DNA from: a virus
IMG/VR virus record: IMGVR_UViG_3300048672_000984
Location: 1 to 24,550 of that record
Strand: one strand, 5' to 3'
Length of the DNA: 24,550 nucleotides
The translations under genes and the position numbers were made by a program. Positions within the stretch are counted from its first letter, which is position 1. Every line of letters starts with the position of its first letter. Shown piece by piece: positions 15,850 to 21,653 of the stretch. The notes below the pieces were generated by a model. It ran no database searches. It saw nothing but the letters and a program-made list of their open reading frames with translations, and was not told the origin of the DNA.

Positions 15850-17834
15850 TGGCATTACATGAGTTACGAGGTTCTGGCGCTCCATCATCTACGCCTACAC
15901 AATTAAATCAACATTACCTAGACACAGTTTCCGGTAATATATATTTTTCAAAAGGAACTTCTAGTTCTGCGGACTGGGTTTTAATGGCTACCTCAGGCTC
16001 TGGAGTCACAAGTTTCAACTTTAGAACAGGAGTTGTTGTACCAGTTTCTGGAGATTATACTAAAAGTGACGTAGGCCTTTCGAATGTAGATAATACTTCT
16101 GATGCAACTAAAAATGCGGCGGTAGCCACTTTAACTAATAAAACTATTTCAGCAGCTTCTAATACTATAACCGGACTAACAAAATCGGATGTGGGTCTAT
16201 CAAATGTTGATAATACCAGTGATGCTACTAAAAACTCTGCTGTTGCAACTTTGACAAATAAGATACTTACGGCTCCCGTAATAAATAGTCCTACCGGAAT
16301 AGTCAAAGCTGATGTAGGTTTATCAAACGTAGACAATACTTCAGACCTAAATAAGCCTGTAAGCACGGCCACTCAAACAGCTTTAAATTTAAAAGCCAAC
16401 TTAGCTTCACCAGCTTTAACTGGAGTTCCTACCGCCCCTACAGCTTCAAATGGAACTAATACAACACAGATAGCTACTACGGCATTTGTTTTAGCTAATT
16501 CTGGAACTCCGGCTGATGCTACTACAACTTCTAAAGGAATTGTCCAGCTTGCTGGCGACTTGGCAGGCACTGCAACTTCACCTACGGTTCCTGGATTAGC
16601 GGGGAAAGAACCTGCAATTACTGCCGGAACAACTGCACAATATTGGAGAGGTGACAAAAGCTGGCAGACTTTAAATTCTACAGCTGTAGGACTTGGAAGT
16701 GTAAATAATACTGCAGATACCGCTAAGAATATTGCTGGAGATGTTACCGGAACTTTGGGGGCTTCTACTGTTGCTAAACTTCAAAACAGAACTATGGCCT
16801 CTACACTTCCGTCAAATGGCCAGGCACTAGTATGGAATTCTACTAGCTCGCAATGGGAGCCTCAGACAGTTGGTGGAGGTTCTGGTATTAGCGTTGTTAC
16901 AACTTCCAATGCTATGTTAACTTTAACTAGTGTGGATAATAATTATCAAGTGTTTGTAGGAAATACTGCCGGCCAAAAAATTACTATGCCAAATGCTACA
17001 ACACTTACTGCCGGCTCTGATTATTTTTTAGTTAATAAATCTTCTGTGTTAATCCCCGTGTTTACAAACGGAGGCGCACTATTAGGAGTAATATATCCAG
17101 AGCAGTATCTAGAATGTATGGTAACGGATATATCCACATCAGCTGGAATATGGTTTCAGGAAGCGGCAGTACCAGCTTCTCCAACACAATCTGTTTTGTT
17201 TGATGATTTTACGGGCGCAGGTACAACTTCTGGAGCTATAGGCAAACTTGGTTGGACGTTAGTAGCGGGTGGTGGTCATACGGTAGGATATGTAGCTGGT
17301 ACAAGCACAGACTATGGTATTTTAAATTTAGGAACAGGAACAGGAATTTTGGCAGGATATGCTATTCACATGGGAAATACTGCATCCGTAGTTGGTGGCG
17401 GTATACGTGTTAATGAGTGGAGAGTTAGATTTCCCACACTAGCTACTGCAGTATCGGACTATTCTACTTATATAGGACTTTTAAATACAATTACAGCGAC
17501 TGCTGAACCTACTAATGGTGTTTATTTTACATATTCTAGAGCTACTTCTACCAATTGGATAATAAAAACTGCAAACGGCGGAACAAGAACTTCTACTACT
17601 ACTTCTGTGGCAGTAAATGCCAATCAATGGTACAAAATTACTTTGGTGATAAATGCGGATGGAACTCAGGTAGATTATTATATTGATGGAACATTTGTAG
17701 GCTCTATAACAACTAATATTTCAACTGCTGCATTAGGCCCGTCTTGGAATAGCCAGAAAACGGTTGCAGCTAGTGACGTAGCGCAGCATATAGATTATAT
17801 GTATGACTATAAAAACTTTAGTACTGTGAGATAA
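15849..17834 (+). CDS. Large tail fibre with VGLSNVDNTSD repeats and LamG-like C-terminal domain
   Basis: 661 residues from a GTG that overlaps the preceding stop (TAGTG), with GAGAGGT as ribosome binding site. An N-terminal segment (QHYLDTVSGNIYFSKG) is followed by FNFRTGVVVPVSGDYTKSDV, a variant of the fibre motif NGRTGVV. 'DVGLSNVDNTSDATKN'-type repeats occur at 71-90, 111-130 and 151-170, with a degenerate copy near 275-294. Next come the classic fibre segments VSTATQTALNLKANLASPAL, TQIATTAFV and GDVTGTLGASTVAKLQNR. The last ~210 residues are a LamG/concanavalin-like jelly roll (VLFDDFTGAG ... NQWYKITLVINADGTQVDYYIDGTFVG), a probable glycan-binding tip. This is the best candidate for the main receptor-binding fibre. 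Confidence 0.75.
   Translation: MALHELRGSGAPSSTPTQLNQHYLDTVSGNIYFSKGTSSSADWVLMATSGSGVTSFNFRTGVVVPVSGDYTKSDVGLSNVDNTSDATKNAAVATLTNKTISAASNTITGLTKSDVGLSNVDNTSDATKNSAVATLTNKILTAPVINSPTGIVKADVGLSNVDNTSDLNKPVSTATQTALNLKANLASPALTGVPTAPTASNGTNTTQIATTAFVLANSGTPADATTTSKGIVQLAGDLAGTATSPTVPGLAGKEPAITAGTTAQYWRGDKSWQTLNSTAVGLGSVNNTADTAKNIAGDVTGTLGASTVAKLQNRTMASTLPSNGQALVWNSTSSQWEPQTVGGGSGISVVTTSNAMLTLTSVDNNYQVFVGNTAGQKITMPNATTLTAGSDYFLVNKSSVLIPVFTNGGALLGVIYPEQYLECMVTDISTSAGIWFQEAAVPASPTQSVLFDDFTGAGTTSGAIGKLGWTLVAGGGHTVGYVAGTSTDYGILNLGTGTGILAGYAIHMGNTASVVGGGIRVNEWRVRFPTLATAVSDYSTYIGLLNTITATAEPTNGVYFTYSRATSTNWIIKTANGGTRTSTTTSVAVNANQWYKITLVINADGTQVDYYIDGTFVGSITTNISTAALGPSWNSQKTVAASDVAQHIDYMYDYKNFSTVR
16059..16730 (+). 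repeat. Intragenic VGLSNVDNTSD fibre repeats
   Basis: Three clear copies spaced exactly 40 residues apart (16059-16118, 16179-16238, 16299-16358) and one degenerate copy ending at 16730. Copies 1 and 2 are identical over VGLSNVDNTSDATKN but use different codons at 9 of 15 positions, including a Ser TCT to AGT switch. Confidence 0.85.
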
Positions 17835-17835
17835 T

Positions 17836-18264
17836 ATGACTAAATACATAATAAAAAACGCAGATTCAGAAGTAGAGTTTATTACCGAGTTAGGAGCTTT
17901 GACGTATCAAAATGCCAAAGGTGGAGAACTTATAATAGTGCAAGTACAGGATTCTCCGCAAAGTACTTTAGATATATTAGAAGCTAAGTCTTTGGATTAT
18001 ATTGATTTCGGGACTGATTTATATACTAAAATAAAACAAAAAGTATGGGCTTTTAATACTCTAGCGGCCAGTAGCGGTTCTCCTATTAATACTCAAAGTT
18101 TAATGGCCTTGTTATCTGCTTCTGATAATTTAGAAAAAGCTCTAAAAACAGGAAGTCTAGATACTGCTATATACGTATGTAATCAGCTAAAAACAGATTT
18201 GCCGACCTACTCCGGCATTGCAGACTACGCTATATTGCAGATAAATACTTTTTTAGGAAGATAA
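17836..18264 (+). CDS. Protein of unknown function downstream of the large fibre
   Basis: 142 residues, no signal peptide or membrane segment. The N-terminal ~40 residues are beta-like; the rest is helical, containing SLDYIDFGTDLYTKIKQKVW (about 52-71), then SLMALLSASDNLEKALKTGS and SGIADYAILQINTFLGR. It begins one base after the fibre stop (TAATATG). I have seen the helical 'DFG..LY..i..k.wa.n' layout in genes just after fibres, where it could be a fibre chaperone or minor virion protein, but I do not recognise a defined family. Function unassigned. Confidence 0.6.
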   Translation: MTKYIIKNADSEVEFITELGALTYQNAKGGELIIVQVQDSPQSTLDILEAKSLDYIDFGTDLYTKIKQKVWAFNTLAASSGSPINTQSLMALLSASDNLEKALKTGSLDTAIYVCNQLKTDLPTYSGIADYAILQINTFLGR

Positions 18265-18265
18265 T

Positions 18266-18760
18266 ATGCAGTTTAAAGTGGGTTTTTCCAGAGCCATCAG
18301 TCCTCTAAAGATAGGCTCTAAGCTTATACAGCTGGTTGAAAAACGGCCATTTTCGCACGTTTACATTGAGTTTATAGACCCTATTACCAGTATTAAGCTT
18401 ATATCGCAAGCATCGCATGGGTATGTAAACCTGGTAAACGCTGAAATATTCTTTAATCAAAACAAGGCAATAGAAGAATATATATTTGAATGCGACGAAC
18501 AGCAGTGGCTTATTATAGAAGCTTTTATGCACAAAAACCTTGGAAAACCTTACTCTCAGCTACAATTATGCCTAATTGCTATAAAAAAATTATTGCATAT
18601 TACGCCGGCAATAAGCAACAAAGACGAAGCTTTTATATGCTCAGAATGGGCAAAAAGAATATGTGATATTGATAACTTACGACTAGATTCCAATATTGAA
18701 ATAGATTATATGACTCCTAGCGACCTAAATACCTTAATAAGGAATATGAAGCTCCAATGA
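18266..18760 (+). CDS. Permuted papain-like (NlpC/P60-related, YiiX type) hydrolase
   Basis: 164 residues. The order of the putative catalytic residues is that of circularly permuted papain-like enzymes: His first in RPFSHVYIEF (H31), then a mid segment NLGKPYSQLQ (91-100), then Cys in EAFICSEWAK (C125). A TPSDL segment near the C-terminus is also usual in this group. Members act as amidases or endopeptidases, sometimes on cell-wall peptides. No signal peptide is present, so export would need the holin just downstream. AGGA and a TAATATG junction support the start. It could be the endolysin-like component of this phage, or a virion-associated hydrolase; the reaction is not demonstrated by sequence. 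Confidence 0.6.
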   Translation: MQFKVGFSRAISPLKIGSKLIQLVEKRPFSHVYIEFIDPITSIKLISQASHGYVNLVNAEIFFNQNKAIEEYIFECDEQQWLIIEAFMHKNLGKPYSQLQLCLIAIKKLLHITPAISNKDEAFICSEWAKRICDIDNLRLDSNIEIDYMTPSDLNTLIRNMKLQ

Positions 18761-19128
18761 AACGTATTAGAATAGGTGAATATAAAGACAGTTTTGTAGG
18801 TATTAAACACAAGCTATTTCTAGGCCTATATGAGATATCATCAGGACACTGGTTTTATTTTAAGGCCGATAAAGAACAGATAGATATGCAATCCCAAAAC
18901 GGCTTTAAAAAAGACTGTATAGTTGTGTGGCAAGAAGACTTACTGCTGCATGATGATACTTTCAGCCGTATTTGGGATTTTTGTTTTAGCCACCTTCATA
19001 TGTCTAAGACTGAAAAAGATTTTTATGATTTTTTGGCAATAACTCTAAAAAAGGATTCTAAACTGGCACATTTTGCTCAGATAATAGATAAAACGGCCCT
19101 AAAAGCTTATTACGGCCCTAAAGGATAA
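18757..19128 (+). CDS. Protein of unknown function in lysis region
   Basis: 123 residues, aromatic-rich, mostly soluble. It begins with MKRIRIGEYKDSFVGIKHKLFLG and contains SSGHWFYFKADKEQIDM and a helical C-terminal half ending AYYGPKG. Its ATG overlaps the stop of the papain-like gene (ATGA), and it is followed after three bases by the holin, so it is probably cotranslated with them. I do not recognise the family. A role in lysis timing or as a partner of the hydrolase is possible from location only. Confidence 0.6.
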   Translation: MKRIRIGEYKDSFVGIKHKLFLGLYEISSGHWFYFKADKEQIDMQSQNGFKKDCIVVWQEDLLLHDDTFSRIWDFCFSHLHMSKTEKDFYDFLAITLKKDSKLAHFAQIIDKTALKAYYGPKG

Positions 19129-19131
19129 AAC

Positions 19132-19551
19132 ATGAAAACTTGGTTACAAGGTATTATAGTATCTCTGGCGGCTGTATTAGCTCCTATCAAAGCAATGATG
19201 ATTACAGCCGGAGTTTTAATTTTTGTCGACCTTGTTACCGGAATTTGGGCCGCTCTTAAATCCGGAGAAAAGATTTCTAGCGCTAAATTACGTAATACGG
19301 TATCAAAAGCTGTAATATATCAAATTGCTATAATTTCTGGTTTTATATGCGAAAAATACTTACTAGACGGAGCTTTGCCAATATCTAAACTTATTGCCGG
19401 AGTTATTGGTATGGTAGAGATAAAATCTGTTTTGGAAAACGCCAATAAAATATTTGATAAGGATATATTTGCATCTATAGTGCAGCAATTAGGCTCTTCA
19501 AACCTTGCCGGGGCTAAAGAAGCCGTTAAAACTGCAGAAAAAAAGGATTAA
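19132..19551 (+). CDS. Holin (phage_holin_4 / TcdE-like)
   Basis: 139 residues with hydrophobic segments at about 5-17, 20-42, 58-75 and 82-97. The central signature FVDLVTGIWAALKSGEKISSAKLR (31-54) is the conserved core of the phage_holin_4 family ('D..tGi..A...g...sS...r'). A basic/polar C-terminal tail (ANKIFDKD ... VKTAEKKD) follows. Holins form membrane lesions that time host lysis. AAGGA upstream fixes the ATG. Neighbours are a papain-like hydrolase and unknown small genes, consistent with a lysis segment. Family assignment is fairly secure; activity not shown. Confidence 0.8.
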   Translation: MKTWLQGIIVSLAAVLAPIKAMMITAGVLIFVDLVTGIWAALKSGEKISSAKLRNTVSKAVIYQIAIISGFICEKYLLDGALPISKLIAGVIGMVEIKSVLENANKIFDKDIFASIVQQLGSSNLAGAKEAVKTAEKKD

Positions 19552-19552
19552 T

Positions 19553-20185
19553 ATGCCTACTAAGCTTCCTTTATTACTGGACCCAAATGCTCCCGATGAA
19601 TCTAAAGCTGGGAAAGCCCAAGAAGCTTTGCAAGCTATGTGGGAAGCTGCAAAAAATAAAACTAAACCAGTAGCAGACGCCGTTAATGCCGGGGTCGAAA
19701 GCCTATCAAATAGTCCTGCAGGAAAATTATTTAATTCCGCAAATGATGCAAGGTCTCAGTTTATAAACAATGCCGCAAATCAAATGAACTTTACAAAGAA
19801 CACAGTAACTCCTCAAGGAGATTTGCAAGGTGTTGAAAATGCTAAAAACGTAATGGACATGGCTCTACCATCTCCTGCAGATGCTCTTCTTTTAGGCGGC
19901 GGTAAGATGGCTGGATTCTTAGGAAAACATGCGCCAGAACTAGCTAGTAAAATTGCAAAAGCTCATGGAGAGTTTATGCAAGTTAATCCATTACTATCCG
20001 AAGTCGGAGCTGTTGGTAAACAGGTCCCTCAAACTGCTGCGCACGCATTAGAAGCTGCTAAAGATACTGGTTTTGGTAAATTGGCAATGGCTCCTATGAC
20101 TCAACAAGAAAAGATACTTGCGGATATGAAACAAAGAGGACAGGCTAGACTAGCAGCTAAGCTTGCCGCCGAAAAAAAACCATAA
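19553..20185 (+). CDS. Ala-rich protein, possibly internal virion or ejection-related
   Basis: I choose the ATG at 19553 (210 residues), one base after the holin stop and preceded by AAGGA; an in-frame ATG at 19505 would overlap the holin gene by 47 bases and lacks need. The protein is rich in Ala, Lys, Asn and Gln and helical, with 'MDMALPSPADALLLGGGKMAGFLG' (about 96-119) as the only mildly hydrophobic part. Its composition is like the ejection proteins at 2576-7607, yet it lies after the holin. Function unknown; a virion-packaged or scaffold-type protein is one possibility. Confidence 0.55.
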   Translation: MPTKLPLLLDPNAPDESKAGKAQEALQAMWEAAKNKTKPVADAVNAGVESLSNSPAGKLFNSANDARSQFINNAANQMNFTKNTVTPQGDLQGVENAKNVMDMALPSPADALLLGGGKMAGFLGKHAPELASKIAKAHGEFMQVNPLLSEVGAVGKQVPQTAAHALEAAKDTGFGKLAMAPMTQQEKILADMKQRGQARLAAKLAAEKKP

Positions 20186-20223
20186 CTCTTGCATTTTTCA
20201 TGCCAGTGTGTTAGGCTATAAAC

Positions 20224-20691
20224 ATGAAAATTAAATTTCGACTTAATATCGGCGCATACAGCATTAACAACTGGACTTATGCCAGCCGTAAGGTAATCAC
20301 AACACAAGCCAGAGAATGGATTCAAGATGTGGTTTATGCGGCTTCTGCTCCGGCAATAACGGCTGAACTAGCAAAGGTTCGCTCCGCTTTTGACCCTAAA
20401 AAGTATTCAATAGGCATACGTATAGTCGAAAATTATCCAGAAAGCAGCTTTTACACTAAAAACGGCACGATATCGGGCCATACGTTCGATAAATCAAACA
20501 TCGAGAAGCCGCTAATAGATATTTTATTCTTGCCTAAGTTTCATGGAAGCTTTCCACCGGAGACGTTCCAAAATCTAAATATAGATGATAAATTTATTAC
20601 GCACATGACTAGCGTTAAAAAGCCAGTTACTGCCGGCGGACTTAGCATAGACATTACTATCTGGCTAATTAGCCGCCCAAAGAATCCATAA
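20224..20691 (+). CDS. RusA-like Holliday-junction resolvase / endonuclease
   Basis: 155 residues. The diagnostic block is D89-K-S-N92-I-E-K95-P-L-I-D99, corresponding to 'DxDNxxKxxxDxL' of RusA, followed by NLNIDDKF (117-124) corresponding to 'gvw.DD..i', and a basic VKKP (131-134). RusA enzymes cut four-way DNA junctions and may help resolve phage DNA before packaging. The second catalytic Asp of E. coli RusA (D72) is Ser91 here. A weak TTAGG precedes the ATG. The 38-bp gap before it has a TTGCAT and a TATAAA but not at canonical spacing. Codon and base style resemble the minus-strand replication genes. It ends convergently with the next gene. Confidence 0.65.
   Translation: MKIKFRLNIGAYSINNWTYASRKVITTQAREWIQDVVYAASAPAITAELAKVRSAFDPKKYSIGIRIVENYPESSFYTKNGTISGHTFDKSNIEKPLIDILFLPKFHGSFPPETFQNLNIDDKFITHMTSVKKPVTAGGLSIDITIWLISRPKNP
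20663..20674. other. 12-bp perfect palindrome at convergent gene junction
   Basis: GGCTAATTAGCC is a perfect palindrome lying in the 23-bp overlap region of the convergent 20224 and 20669 genes and contains the stop codon of the minus-strand gene. It could form a weak bidirectional hairpin or a protein-binding site, but no U-tract follows on either strand, so I do not call it a terminator. Confidence 0.35.
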
Positions 20692-21019
20692 TAACTAACA
20701 CAAGCTTCTTACCGTCCGTAGTCCTAGCTAACATAATTGGCGTGTCTTGATATTTGGCTACTAAATCTGTCCAAGCTTTTGCAGTTTTTGGCAGTTCAAC
20801 CTCTACATCCTGATTGAAGGCTTTAAATAATTGGCGCTCTCCAAACCTTAAGAACCGCTGCATTAAAACCGCGTAACCGTCACTATAAATATTATTATCA
20901 TGGATTTTACGAGCTCTCAAATCGGCTTTATCGTAAAAAGCTTTAAAAGCTTCATCATATTTTTCCTGGATACTTACGTCGATAATGCCGCCTGATTGGC
21001 GATAAAGCTTCAGCTTCAT
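20669..21019 (-). CDS. Protein of unknown function (116 aa)
   Basis: 116 residues, soluble, with a short beta N-terminus (MKLKLYRQSGGIIDVSIQEK), an acidic/basic helical middle (YDEAFKAFYDKADLRARKIHD) and a beta C-terminus ending LVLVIMDSLGG. GAAGGAAG on the minus strand gives a good ribosome binding site, and the ATG overlaps the stop of the upstream micro-gene (ATGA). It is the last gene of the minus-strand block and overlaps the RusA-like gene by 23 bp tail to tail. No family recognised; it may be a host-takeover or replication accessory protein. Confidence 0.6.
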   Translation of the reverse strand: MKLKLYRQSGGIIDVSIQEKYDEAFKAFYDKADLRARKIHDNNIYSDGYAVLMQRFLRFGERQLFKAFNQDVEVELPKTAKAWTDLVAKYQDTPIMLARTTDGKKLVLVIMDSLGG

Positions 21020-21144
21020 TTTTCACTTCCTTCGTTAATAGCTGCTTTTATTATACTATAAGCAAAACCAGCAAACACGGATACAAATGACAAAGCAAAA
21101 ATACAGCCACTAAAATATATTACGTTTAATAAAATCTCATACAT
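21016..21144 (-). CDS. 42-residue TM micro-protein
   Basis: A short minus-strand ORF encoding 42 residues: a hydrophobic segment of about 28 residues (VIYFSGCIFALSFVSVFAGF, then AYSII) and a polar C-terminal tail KAAINEGSEK. AAAGGATG is well placed upstream of the ATG, and the TGA overlaps the next gene's ATG. The chain of overlaps 21241-21146-21016-20669 suggests one operon. One or two membrane helices are possible. Function unknown. Confidence 0.55.
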   Translation of the reverse strand: MYEILLNVIYFSGCIFALSFVSVFAGFAYSIIKAAINEGSEK

Positions 21145-21145
21145 A

Positions 21146-21253
21146 CTATTTCATCCTTTCAAAAATTGCTATCAAAACTATTACTAAAATCGCAAACCCA
21201 AATAAGGCTCCATACCACATAGCTGCTAGCATTATTAAGTCTAAAAGTCCCAT
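21146..21253 (-). CDS. 35-residue TM micro-protein
   Basis: A minus-strand ORF encoding 35 residues: MGLLDLIMLAAMWYGALFGF continuing into AILVIVLIAIF and a short basic tail ERMK, so essentially one long TM helix. Its start lies inside the end of the spanin-like gene (13-bp overlap), and a GGA site precedes the ATG. It ends one base before the 42-residue micro-gene. With the next gene it forms a pair of tiny membrane proteins, possibly lysis accessory or membrane-modulating. Function unknown. Confidence 0.5.
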   Translation of the reverse strand: MGLLDLIMLAAMWYGALFGFAILVIVLIAIFERMK

Positions 21254-21645
21254 GTTAATCCAACTTTAATGCTATCAGCGCCCGCAAGAACGCCAAGGCT
21301 TAGACTACCTAAAATCCGTCTATCTAACGAAGCTTCGATGCGGTTTAAGTCTTTAGAATCGCTATAAACCCCAATTCTCCAGTCCTTTACTAGGACTTCT
21401 GTATTACGGCTTTCATCAGTCTTAGACTCAGCCTTAACGGAGCGGTCGGTAATTGTGGTTGTAGTTTCAGTTTGTCCGTTAGGGACAGTTACAGTGCGAG
21501 TAACGGTTACTACATTATTGCGTACAACTTCCTTTTCTACGACTTTGTCCACCGTTTCAATTCGAGGACTATATTGCCGGCAGATAAAAAAGCCTATTAC
21601 CGCACCAATTGCTAAACTCATGACTCCAATTTTTAAACCGTTCAT
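21241..21645 (-). CDS. Membrane-anchored periplasmic (spanin-like) protein
   Basis: 134 residues. An N-terminal hydrophobic helix (LKIGVMSLAIGAVIGFFI, residues 4-21) follows MNG, with no lipobox. After it comes RQYSPRIETVDKVVEKEVVR (23-43), a helical linker, then a Thr/Val-rich section (VTVTRTVTVPNG, TETTTTITD) and a C-terminal beta pattern (WRIGVYSDS ... SLSLGVLAG ... GLTWDF). The TM-plus-coil layout is like inner-membrane spanins or other phage envelope proteins; the beta C-terminus is unusual for a classic Rz. AGGAGGT is a very strong ribosome binding site just after the polymerase stop. An alternative is a host-envelope modifying protein. It lies on the opposite strand from the holin. Confidence 0.45.
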   Translation of the reverse strand: MNGLKIGVMSLAIGAVIGFFICRQYSPRIETVDKVVEKEVVRNNVVTVTRTVTVPNGQTETTTTITDRSVKAESKTDESRNTEVLVKDWRIGVYSDSKDLNRIEASLDRRILGSLSLGVLAGADSIKVGLTWDF

Positions 21646-21653
21646 AAGACCTC

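Noticed and set aside
15649-15900. Frameshift splitting one fibre gene into 15649 and 15849
   Set aside because: Both parts have their own ribosome binding site and the TAGTG overlap follows the local junction style; no slippery sequence is seen.
7837-17834. Diversity-generating retroelement in the fibre array
   Set aside because: No reverse transcriptase, no template/variable repeat pair with adenine-directed differences; repeats differ at synonymous sites instead.
19505-19552. Earlier ATG for the 19553 gene
   Set aside because: It would lie inside the holin coding region; the ATG at 19553 has AAGGA and the same one-base junction as neighbouring genes.
20189-20222. Sigma70 promoter before the RusA-like gene
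   Set aside because: TTGCAT pairs at 17 bp only with TAGGCT (3/6), while TATAAA lies 22 bp away and touches the start codon; too weak to call.
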